NCBI RefSeq assembly: GCF_027942865.1
Contig: NC_134526.1
Location: forward strand, 11,440,284 to 11,504,283
DNA from: Odontesthes bonariensis
Lineage: Eukaryota > Chordata > Actinopteri > Atheriniformes > Atherinopsidae
DNA length: 64,000 nt
Reading direction: 5' to 3'
In this document: one piece after another, positions 36,522 through 47,490 of the stretch
How the letters are laid out: each line of letters starts with the position of its first letter
Position numbering within the stretch: the stretch's first letter is position 1
Position numbers and translations under genes: made by a program
Notes under the pieces: generated by a model
What the model saw: only the letters and a program-made list of their open reading frames with translations
Told to the model about the DNA's origin: nothing
Databases searched by the model: none

Positions 36522-38581
36522 CAGAGGTGGAAGAAGTACTGAAGTCTTGTACTTAAGTAAAAGTAGAAGTACCCTGCGAAATATTTACTCAAGTAAAAGT
36601 AAAAGTAGTACACCAAAAATGTACTTAAGTAAAAGTAATAAGTACTAACTTTTAAATGTACTTTTGAGTACAAAAGTAAAAGTACTGGGTATTGAGCAGC
36701 AATGGGCTGTCTTTCTCCATGTCATGGCTGTGCCATTATAGTTCTTAATTACATAACCGCAGACCTGCCAATGTCACTTCTAAATGCTCACAGCAATAAA
36801 CAGTATGTGTACTGAAAGATTGGTGTCGATATTGTGTGTGATTGGCAATACAGTGCATAGTTCTACTTCTAATTCTGTGAATGACAACACATTTACTAGT
36901 TTACCACTAACGGATTAAGTAATTTCCTTGCCAACATATTCTCCAACACTGCTCTGTTGAGAGCAGTAAAAGGAAAACAACAACTTATAAAAGGTGCTAG
37001 GACTTAATTTTTTTTTATCAACAACATTCTGTTACCACATCCAGCAGCATGTACAACAAACATGTTGAAGTAGAGAAACTATCTCTGTCTATGTTGGTGT
37101 CTTACGTGGTGCAAGAGTAAGAGAAGTAAATAAGATTAAAAAAAGACACATGCTGAATTATCAAAATCTGTATTGGAAAGGAACACCATTCACCAAACCA
37201 ACATGAAAACCATCTGAAAAGAGTTAAAAAAATGTCTCTGACCTAGGAGTGAAGCAACGTTAGCCTAGCAAGCCAGACCCGTGACGCTGGATAGCAGTGT
37301 GGGCGGGATAAACGGTTGTCTGTCAAGTTGCCTCTGGACTCAACGCCACGCAATAGGATGGCGCAACAACCAATCAGAGCGATGAAGAAGGATTACGTAA
37401 TCAGTGCGACGGACCAACGGAGCAAGCTGGTAAATTAAACTTTTACCGTACCCGGTGGGCAAAACTCCGAAAACGTCCTTTTAAAAAAACTTAAGTGCAG
37501 TTATCTGTTCGTCTCGCAAAGAAAACTGTATATCTAAATTTTCTAGAGCCGCTGCCAAAGCCAACTCGAAAGACTGTTTGCTGGGCGCAGCCATTGTTTA
37601 CCTCTCTCTGGAACTACACACTGAAACGTAGCACCTCTGTCGTCACTAGGTAGCCCGGCCTCCGACCCCGCTCCTCACGATTTGATTGGCCTGATTAAGT
37701 TTCGATTTGCAGCCTCGCAAAACGACCACAAGTGACTAGACTAGCCCCGGAGCAAATTCAATTTGCGGTCGCTAGTTCTCAAATGAACTTGATTTGCACT
37801 CCCAACCGTAGCTCTTTGCTCACATCCACCATGTCATCTTTACTCTTCTTAAATCTTGTTGGACCCCCCTGGCTAAATTCAATCCAGTCCCGTACGTGAG
37901 GTCCTGGGTGGCTAAAGGACAGAACTGCCACAGACACACGCAGTAAAAGCAGAAAAAAAGAGGTAGAGGACAATCCGGACATGCTCGTGATGTGGGGTGT
38001 TTTAAACAACTAAATATGGTGAGCAAACATATTGTCTATTAATAGGCCGCCGTGCCAAGCTTTGAATAATAATTTTTTTTTTTACACGTTAGACATGTTG
38101 AGAAATTAATTGCTGGCTGTATACTGAAGTCCCACCTGTGGTGATGTGGGCATTTGCCTATGTTTTGCGTACTAGACTAAAATAATTATAAATTATCGTC
38201 ACAACATTTATACCATGGATATTATTTGAAATTGAGGCTTGTAAGTCCCACAGCGTTTCAAGTGGACATTTTCATGTTGTTTTCAGCACCTTTTCTGTAT
38301 ACGTTCCGGGACCTGTACGCGTCTCGTCATCCCTGAGCTGTCATATGTACTTTGCGTTCCGGCACCTTATGATTTACAAATTAAGCACCGACTAAATGTA
38401 ACGAGTAACGACGTCAGTTCCAGAAATGTAAGAAGTAGAAAGTACAGATAGTTGTCCCAAAATGTAACGGAGTAAAAGTAAAAGTCTGCATTTTTATTTT
38501 TACTTAAGTAAGTACAAATTCCAGAAAAAACTACTTAAGTACAGTAACGAAGTAAAAATACTTTGTTACATTCCACCTCTG
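36522..38581. mobile_element. Complete hAT-type non-autonomous transposon with 8-bp target duplication
   Basis: The left end is CAGAGGTGGAAGAAGTACT and the right end, reverse-complemented, CAGAGGTGGAATGTAACAAA, giving an 11-bp terminal inverted repeat that starts CAG. It is flanked by the direct repeat GTGCACCC at 36514-36521 and 38582-38589, the 8-bp duplication expected of hAT. Subterminal regions carry many AAGTAAAAGTA-type repeats. At 2060 bp it has no long transposase frame. A GC-richer block at about 37259-37760 looks like a further inserted repeat, but I could not fix its ends. Confidence 0.85.
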
Positions 38582-38589
38582 GTGCACCC

Positions 38590-41500
38590 ACAGATGTTCT
38601 AAACCTTGGCTATCAAATAAAACATCATAAGACTACTTATAGTGCTGATCTCAAAGTCAACACATGGTAGAATTGCTCTTGTGCAAGACCCACTGTAACC
38701 TTTGCCTCAGTTTTACAAGCTGATATAAAAAAGAAGACCAAAGAGTCACCAGATTGGCAAATTCTACAAGTTCAGGTTTCCCAAGTTCAGCCCTTATAAG
38801 ACTGTAAGAGCAGCAGTTCCATGCATACAACTGTGCACACACAAAAAAAACCCAATTCAGTTAACTTATTAATAGAAAATGCTGAGATTACAACATGCAT
38901 CTCCAGAAAATTTCAGAAGGCTAAAATGTTATAAATGTTTACAGAGAAGTAGTTAATTAACTCCAAACATCAAATAGGCAGGGGATGTGCATACTACACT
39001 CCAACAGTACAGGAGGTTCGTGTTTCTGACACGAATGTGAGTAGTGTAGCATAAAAGGATTATCCATAATTTCATTAAACAATCTCGCAACAGCATAACT
39101 AAACTGGATGATGGATATTGAATGTGCCATGTTTTTCTGTTCTCACTGGACATCGACCGTACTCCCCAGAGCAACACAACACAGATTTTAATTCTATTAA
39201 TCACGGAAGAGTTCCTCGCTGTCAAACCATTGGATACTGTAAATGGCACATACGCTACAACAATGATTTATCCCCCACGACCCCGATTTGGATTAAGCGG
39301 GTATTGAAAATGGATGGATGGATAAAAGTTAACACAGGCAAAAAAAATCATTTTCATTTCAGAAACAGTTGTGAGTATAAAAAAAATGAAATCCTATTTA
39401 TGCATCTATACATGAATGCAGCATAGGGTTGTATACTTAAGTTTGGCTATAATGCACATTTTGCTATATTTTATGTTATATTTTATGTTTTATGTATAAT
39501 TTATAAAAAAATCAAACATGTGCAGAAGCTCAACTTCATTAGCCCGTAATTTACTGTGTAACAAAAGTCACTGAAGATGATTCTGAAGACTAAAGAATCA
39601 CAGACTCCTGTGAGCAACTGACAAGCTTATTGACTCCTATAGAGCAGAATAAGGATGCAAAAAGGTTCAAAGCGCTTACAGCTGTCTGAAATTTCATTAA
39701 CATTAACATATATCAGTCAATCGGAAGTGTGGAAGTAGAATTAGAGCAAGATAACTGTGAGATAAAGCTACTTGGAGGATAAAGACTAGACTCATATATA
39801 ACTGCACAGTTTCATGTTGGTGTATCATTGATGCACAACCAGGCTCTATAAGAAACAGCTGTCAGAAGGAGACCGACATCACAGAGGTCACAGAGTTACA
39901 TCTGGACGAGCCAGGGTCACACTGTAAATTATTTGTTTCTCTGCTGTAAACAGAGAATGTTCAAATTGAGGTCGTTTACCACAATCACCAAGGTGCTGAT
40001 GCACACATATCAAGCTCCAGATGCAAATATGCAGTCGGTAAAAAAGTTGCTCTAATACAACAGGATTATAAACTGAAACACATCACAACCTCAAGCTTGA
40101 AAAAAAAAAAATATCTTAGACAAGCTGCCTGTGCAGAACAACTGAAAGAAATATCTCACAGCCTGAGTTGATAAACAAAGAAAAAGAAAATTAATAATAC
40201 TAAATCAAAAGACAGAGGCTCTTTGATCCTTACTTTTATATTTTTTAGATAAACTGTCACATTAATTAAATAAAAAAAGAAGTCTTTCAATGTAGGGATT
40301 GTGGTTATATATTAGTGATTATACTGGAAATGTCCTTTTGAGAGCGACTATGAAGCTGCATCAATACAATAGATAAAAGATTTATCTGTACCAATAAAAA
40401 AAATCTTTTTTTTGCAAATACTTCCTCATATCACTCATATAAAACAGAAATGTATTTGAAGTTCTTTTTGGGACATCATCCAAAAACGCCAACAACAAAG
40501 ACAAAATGGTCCAGTGAACTGCAGTGAAAGAAGGTTTCAGGAACAGAAAACTGAAATGTAACCGGGGGCTTTTAAACCTAATCTGTTGAATGTCAAGAAA
40601 TAACGGGGTGAAAAATACTCTTCGACAGTAACAACAAACAAAAGGCCTTTAAGCAACGGGCCCGGCCGAACTGCTCAGCAGGCAGAGGAACAATAGAAGA
40701 GGCGTCTCTGTTTCTATCGCTCAGATGTGAGAGGAGGAAAATATCAAGTTCTGTGAGTCAGTGTTGAGCAGTTGTAAAAAGTCCTCCTGGACAGATTTGA
40801 AACTTTATTGTTCTTTTTTTTTTTTTATAATTTCCTTTCAACCAATCAACAGCACTAATTTCTACAAAAGCATTTTCACCATTTTGCAGCTGGTCAAAAT
40901 CTCACCTCTGAAAATAAAATGCCATTTTCTTCCTTTTTATAAATGTTTTCACATTCTCAAGTGTTACCAAAGGACAGCTTCATGTCTCCCAGTTCAGTTC
41001 TTTCAGCGCTGTTTTGTTCCACCTGTCACTGTGGATTTAGACTCTCTTGTAGGCTTTGGCTGAAATAGGCTTATCTCTGTTGAAGACTCTCTGATCAACA
41101 AAAGCCCATTAAGACATTAAAATGAATGCTCCCACTCTGAGTGCCCACAATAGTTTTTTTTTTGTATTTGTCAAAGTGGGTGTCTTCAAAAAAATTCTCT
41201 TCAAGTAAAGTGTAACAAAAGTAAAAAACTAATTTAATGATGCTATTTTCAAACTGCTTCGAACTGAAAATTGAAATAATTAAAAAAGGCTTACGAATTA
41301 AATCTAAAACACTAAAAGCTGCTGATATTATAAGCTTTATCTAGATAAGAGGGTTTTAATAAGCTGCGTCAAGATTATTAGACCTATTCGGTTTGTTTTA
41401 AACTGTAAAAATGATTGAAAGATTGATATCTAAAGACTGTCAGAAAACGTATCCTGGAGTCCTGCTGATTTGTCCTTTGTCCAGGTTGAATGGATCATGA

Positions 41501-41956
41501 TTAACAAGTCTTGGATTAGGCACAGAGGATTGAGCAATTTGCGGACTTGAGTATTTGGCTGGATATCATAGCTTGAAGAGCACCACCATCACACGAGAAG
41601 GAACAAAACATTTTTCAAAGGCCTGCATTTCCTGACGGTATAACACCAAAGACATATGTGTGGAACCATGTAACAAATGGTATATTCTCGGACAACTGCC
41701 GGCTTGAAGAAATTCACATTCATTTAAGTGTTCAGTCGATCGCGTTCCTCGGTAGCCTGGTCATGGGATACACATTCACTGGTCGATTCAAATGATATGC
41801 TTTGTTTTGATGAGAGGGAAGATGCAACAAAAACAGTGTGGTACTGACGTGAAAAACGCTATCAGACATAATAGAACGAGGCACAATACAATAGGAAGTT
41901 TTAACAGCAGTTTTCATCCTCACTGACACAAAAGCAGGCATCGCATCTAATGATTT
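38590..41956. other. Intron of the unrecognised gene, no exon found
   Basis: No coding frame with splice sites was found between the two exons. A short LINE/SINE-like 3' tail with a TGGA repeat lies at 39271-39326. The rest is AT-rich without recognisable structure. Confidence 0.5.
39271..39326 (+). repeat. Retroelement 3' tail with ATGG repeats
   Basis: A degenerate CCCCACGACCCCGATTTGGA is followed by TTAAGCGGGTATTGAAAATG and a short (GATG)n run. This is the characteristic 3' end of a common fish non-LTR retroelement family, also seen at 54283-54404. Confidence 0.6.
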
Positions 41957-42065
41957 ACCTTAATGTGTGGTTCTTGGTTCTGTTCAGCTGCACCGCAGAC
42001 AACTCCCACCGCTTTTCTAAGGATCGAATATAGTCCTTCGTAGTCTGCAGTAAAGACTGTCGCCA
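41957..42065 (-). CDS. Unrecognised gene, first coding exon
   Basis: The start codon has an excellent context (AAAGATGGCGAC: A at -3, G at +4). The frame reads MATVFTADYEGLYSILRKAV, then GVVCGAAEQNQEPHIK, ending at donor GTAAAT in phase 0. The next exon at 35874-36064 joins in frame. The encoded N-terminus looks soluble and partly helical. I could not assign a family. Two spliced exons with consensus sites and a strong start favour a real gene, but conservation is untested. Confidence 0.5.
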
Positions 42066-44677
42066 TCTTTAATCACAACAGAGTCCATCTGCCGATGGTT
42101 CTTCCCTTTCTACCCTCTTTTTCTCTGTTCCAGTCTCTCTGTCCCAGCTCTCCGTTTGTTGTGGGGGGTTTTATTTTCCATCCAACATCAAAACCACCAT
42201 ATCGACAGGCTCATGGGCCGCCCAGCAGGGGGGCAGCTTGAACATGCTGCACTGGCTGTTGTCCTTTTGCAAGCTGCAGATTAACTGACCACATTTATTT
42301 TTCTCAGTATTTCATGGGCATCCCTTAAAAATTATTTCAGCTCTCAGGCCTTTGATTTCAACAAGCCTGGCCTCAAAGCTCATCCATGATTGTCCATGAA
42401 CGCATCTTTTCCTTAGATGTTCAGGACGAAGTGATTTGGAGCTCTCTTTAAGGCCACATTTGTGTTATATTTTCAAATTCACAAATTCATTCACCACAGG
42501 TTTAGATCATTTGAACCTAAAAAATGCCTCAATATCATCTTTTTCCCCAGCTGCTCCATCCTATATAACCATAAAACCATTTTCCTCTTTAACAAAACTC
42601 CACTGGAATTCTTTGATCTTAACAACTGAAACCAAACTCGTTCTGACCGCCCTGAGATTACATTTATGAGTATGAGCAGACTCTGCCCGTCTGCTTTTGT
42701 TCTGCTAATGCTTTCATTTAAAGTGACATTTCCTTTTTTGTTCCTCCTGGTGCTCTCAAACCTTGAATACAAAGGCGTATCTTGTTTACTGCCCCCATTT
42801 CTGTCTGCAAAACTCTTTCAATGAACATGAAAATGAATTCAATTTCAAAACGCTTGACGCGCTCACCTTGCACTCGTGCCGTGTGTCTCGTCGAATCTTG
42901 TTTCTGTTGTCCGCCATGACTGGGCGCAGTCTCTTGTCTGCCACTCTGCAATACTTTCTGTTACTCATGAACCTGTTTCTCATTTCCAGTGTTGCTGGAA
43001 GATGTGCATCTTTACTTTATATTACAGCTCTAGCTGAGCGACCCTATTGGAGGAAACAAAGACCAGATGACTGTCTGCAAAATCATATTGTAACTATGGT
43101 AACAGACCCAACAAGCATGAGGACAAGCACCTGATTTCTCCACACAAATTAAGCGACAGAAATGAAAACAAAGAGATAATTGTTGAATTTAGCACAACTG
43201 CGCTTAATCCAACTGGATTTCTAGCAAAGTCAAAGTCAGCAGCATCAAAAGTTATTTGTTGTTTTCTCGTATCTGTTGTATGAAGTTGTGAAAACAGACC
43301 AGATAAGGAGATTAAAGCAAAGAAAAGAGAAGAGAGATGGGTGAAAAGAATATTTGGGGAAAAGGGGAGAAATGATATCGCCTTTGTAATGTAGCTTTGT
43401 CAGCTGCTTGCCTTTCAACTGGATTTCACACTCTCGTGTCTGGTTAAGACCAGGGTCAGACCCAGCAAACGCTTCACACAATGACCAATTTTCTCCTCAA
43501 ACTGCGCCACCAAAGATCTGCGGCGTTAGCAGCCACTCACAGGTGTGGACTGTGAAACATTCATACACATTTTACCATGCATTTTTTGAATTCATAAAAG
43601 TAAATCACTTCTCAAGGTTGATCCCACAACTGAATTCTAAGTAAAATTTCTGAAATGCTCGTCTGGTCTCACAGCAAAATGTCAAATCATTATTTGTGCT
43701 GATGACCACACAATGTACTTTTGTGTGTGTTTTGCAGAGGGAGATGTTTCAGAGGGGGTAGAATTCATTAGAAAGAAGTTTTTTAAGTGGTATTTTTTGT
43801 GTGTGTGTCAGGTCCAAACACTGGTGTCCTAACCATATCCAATGACATTTTAACACCTAAACGTAAACTGAGAGCAAGGACCAAAGATGCAGACTGAAGT
43901 AAGTTGAAAAAGCACAGGGTCTGACGGGAAACAAAATCAGATCTTCTGCTCAACTCCACCCCCGAACCCCCCTTTCTTCCAATTGCAATTTTTTTTTGTC
44001 TGTTAAATCTGATAATTGTTCTTTTCAATACAGTTTCATAAAATGTTTTCAGACCGTGTTTTACAGGGCAGGGATTTAGCTGCAAAGTGCACAAAAAAAC
44101 AAGGGGAGTTAGTGTTCCAGGCCATGATTCAATAAACTGAGATATGTGATAGTTGCACAAACTTCATTGAGACTGTGTTGAAGTCACAGTTATATCCTTT
44201 GGCTCAACCCTGGGCTAAAATGAATTATTTTCAATTGCTTGTACTGTGCAATGATGGCTTGTCCCTCAGTGTCATAAAGATACAAGTGTTGAGCTATAAA
44301 AACAAGCCATTCAGTAAACCAGGACAGAAAAAAGTACAGGAAACTGATACTCTGACGTGCTTAAATGATGTTATATTTTTCTCTGAATTTGCACCATGAC
44401 CAAAGATTCAAGACCTAGAAAAAAAAATAAAACTGTTTTACAAAAAGGTTTCCATCCAGCTAAGCATGTCAGATTTGTAGCCAGGTACTTGACTCAAGTG
44501 GGCCTAATTATTCCACACAATCTGGGAATAATTAGGGTTAGGGTTGTTTATTGTACACTTTTTTTTAAGTGTACAATAAAAAATAAAAAAAGTCTGCTCT
44601 CATTCACACATTTTATGTTTCTGTTGTTAGATGGCTGAACATGTCAGAAAAGTGTGGCCAACAATCAACCTATTAAG

Positions 44678-44740
44678 AATAGAAATAGAATAGAATAGAA
44701 TAATACTTTATTCATCCCCCAGTGGGGGGAATTCAAATTA
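44678..44740 (-). repeat. Pentamer array plus non-LTR retrotransposon 3' tail
   Basis: AATAG units are followed by TACTTTATTCATCCCCCA and GTGGGGGGAATTCAAATTA. It is nearly identical in design to the copy at 9116-9195, including the C-run/G-run hairpin. Insertion orientation is minus. Confidence 0.7.
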
Positions 44741-45999
44741 GTCAAGTAGCTCAAATACATATATAAATATTTACAATGATTGTATATTAACAACAACAAT
44801 AATAATAATAATACTAATAAAAATACTACTAATAATAATGATAATAATAAATGACGAAATAAATAAATTTGAAAAGAACAGCAGTCACTGTTAAAAAGCC
44901 AAGGCTTTATTAAGGCTACATATCAACTCTCAGCAATAAAAGCATTTCCAGATTGCCGCTCTGCTCTAATAAAATCCTTTTCAAAGGAATTCAATACTGC
45001 AGCATCATGAAACTAAATCTGTGCAGTAAATTTGGAAAACTCACATGTACAATGAGCGTTCACCGAGAGAGTTAGAAGCGTCAGAATGTTTCAAATATTT
45101 TTCTCAGACCGTCTACAGCGTTGCAACATCATACTTCATCCAATGACTAAATTCCCGTTGTGTGCATGTAAACTGTTACAAGGGCAGTGGCCCAGTCACA
45201 TTGGCCAGCAGAGTTGTAATCAAGTTGCACAAGTCCTTTTAGGAAGATTAGATTAAAAAAAAAGTGGGGCTTACCTTACATTCAAGACCTAGACGATCAA
45301 ATGCTGAGAACATGCAAAACTGTAATCAGATGGAGAGTGCGCCATTAAAAACATTACATAATGCAAACTCAGTCGGACATTCACATTTTGAAATCTAAGA
45401 AAATTTAAATTTAAGATAGTCTGTGACTGATATAAAGTGGGATTTACATTCATACTGAGTTGGTCTATTTTAACTTAGGGCATTCTAATGCAAATAATCT
45501 TGCAGCGTTAACAGCATAAGCTTTATTAACATTGCAACAATGTATAATAGCAAATAATGTCCAAGTAACTGTAATCTGAACTGATTACTTCAGTGACAAG
45601 GTTATGATATATATCTATCCTCTCATGCAGCCTGAGTAATTGTCTTTTTCCAAATGCTTTGAGAAAACCCAAAGTATAAAGAAGCCACATTGTTGTTGTT
45701 TATTTCAGGAATCAGAATCCGACTGCAAAACATAAAAGATAAACACTGTATGGGGAAAAATGTGTCTGTTAAACCAAACAGAAATATTCTCCCAGATCCA
45801 GGGCACAAGAGTATTCATCTCCATGCAGCTCATGTAAATAAGACCAGACCAATAAATTATTAAACAGCCTGCTACAGATCATTCTCATTCTCGCTGATAG
45901 TGAGCTGCCATATGTCCCAGATCAAATAAATCTTTGACTTTAACATATTGTTTTTCTAAGGTTATTGTTGGGTTTATGGTAAAATAATAATAATAATGA

Positions 46000-46345
46000 T
46001 AATGCAGGAGACTGTAACAGCTCTGGAGAGCTCCTTCAGCGACAGACTGCTTTACCCGAAGTGTGTGAAGGAGCGCTATCGCAGCAGTGCTCCCACTAGA
46101 CCACACACTCACCAAGTTTAACAGTTTAATGTGCAATATATCAACCAAATATATATCCAACTGTGCAATTTAAAACACTGTATGTATATATACTTATGTA
46201 TATATGTCCCATATTGTTTATTGTTTATAGTGTTTAAACTGTTATTTTAATTCCTTTACTATTTTGGTATTTTTTATTTTTCTTTATCTATTGCTGCTGC
46301 TGCAACATCAAAATTTCCCCGCTGTGGGACGAATAAAGGTATTCG
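46000..46345 (+). repeat. 3' end of a non-LTR retrotransposon (L2/CR1-like)
   Basis: The stretch GAGAGCTCCTTCAGCGACAG followed by AAGGAGCGCTATCGCAGCAG resembles the end of the reverse-transcriptase ORF of fish L2-type LINEs. An AT-rich 3' UTR and the terminal TTTCCCCGCTGTGGGACGAA with AATAAAGGTATTC follow. It is a 5'-truncated copy. Confidence 0.55.
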
Positions 46346-47418
46346 TATAATAAACATCTTGTGACATCATTAAAGACACTGAAAGCGCCTCAAGCAATTC
46401 ATAATCCCTGAGATTATATATCCAATATAAATCCAAAATCAATATATATCACTTCCCCAAATTGTAGCTCGACAGTAACCATAAATTATGTGATCTGTTC
46501 AAGAGAACCCTGCTCTTTGTCTGAATGCTGCAAACAATTTGCAAAACAGGACAAGGTGAATACTCCACATCTACAGAAAATAAACTGCACAGTCAGACAT
46601 TCATCTTTGTTGTTTTGGAATCAAGTCAGCTGAAAGATGCAGGCAAGCTTCATGCTTGTTGTACTGGTAAGAAATTAATTCCAATCAAACTATTTTAGAA
46701 GATTACCTGGACGGATGATGTATGTATGTATGTGTATGAATGGATGGATGGATATTTTAGAAGATGGTTTCTCGTTATTTTTAATGACTTTCTATACATT
46801 TTCTGTGCATCTATAAGACAGTGCCTCCTGGTTTACCAAACAAAAAAGCATGTCTATTTCAGCAGAAATCGATTTGTGTGATAAAGCAGTAACACTGGAA
46901 AGTGAAATACAAAATTAATCAGAGAACATCATATCACTCATGATTTATGGCATTAAATTTAATGTGTCCCTGTATTTAAAAAAAAAAAAAACTGACTACT
47001 GCCCATGCATGGAATGCTATTGCTAACTTGCTAATTGCCCCATGTACGCGCGCGCATGTTTGCCTGGTATTTTTAAGAAGAGCAACTTTAAACTAAGTGA
47101 CACAGTAAATGGAAAAACGGAAGTATAAACTTTAAGCTCTCACGTTCTTTGTCGGTCCATTTACCAAACACCAGCAGTAGGACCGCAGAGACCTCTACCT
47201 GTAGGAGCCAGCAAGTCTTCAAATATACACGCTACTCTGAGATTATAGACACCAGCCTCCCCTTGTGGCCGAATTATCGTATATTCATACTAAACAGCTA
47301 ATTAAGGTTTAAAGGCAGTATAAAATGGAAGTTTTCGTACATCTACTTCACAAAAACCACAGAACAGACCTTATTTCTTTTTCTTTTTTTAAACGAAAGA
47401 TTGAACCAGCGCAGCGCA

Positions 47419-47490
47419 GGCGCGGTGGCCAAGTGGTAAGGCGTCGGTCTCGTAAACCGAAGATCGCGGGTTCGAACCCCGTCCGTGCCT
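47419..47490 (+). tRNA. tRNA-Thr (anticodon CGT)
   Basis: A full cloverleaf can be drawn. The acceptor stem GGCGCGG pairs with CCGTGCC with one G-T wobble. The D arm is GCC-AAGTGGTAA-GGC. The anticodon stem TCGGT/ACCGA closes the loop CTCGTAA, so the anticodon is CGT, reading ACG (Thr). The variable loop is AGATC, and the T arm is GCGGG-TTCGAAC-CCCGT. The discriminator is T at 47490. A T run (TTTT, 47490-47493) gives the Pol III stop. It is intronless and the B box GGTTCGAAC is perfect. This looks like a functional gene rather than a SINE head. Confidence 0.92.

Larger units (their letters stand above)
42066..47418. other. Intergenic stretch between the unrecognised gene and the tRNA
   Basis: No coding exon was recognised. 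It contains LINE-like tails at 44678-44740 and 46000-46345 and short AAT-rich microsatellite tracts near 44787-44850 and 45983-45999. The first few hundred bases upstream of 42065 should include the promoter of the minus-strand gene; no TATA box stands out. Confidence 0.5.

Noticed and set aside
36398-36673. Tyr/Phe-rich minus-strand frame
   Set aside because: It is the translation of the AAGTAAAAGTA subterminal repeats of the hAT element.
37779-38026. Secreted small protein on the minus strand (hydrophobic N-terminus)
   Set aside because: It lies within the hAT element, has no splice or poly(A) support, and a hydrophobic start is common by chance in AT-rich DNA.
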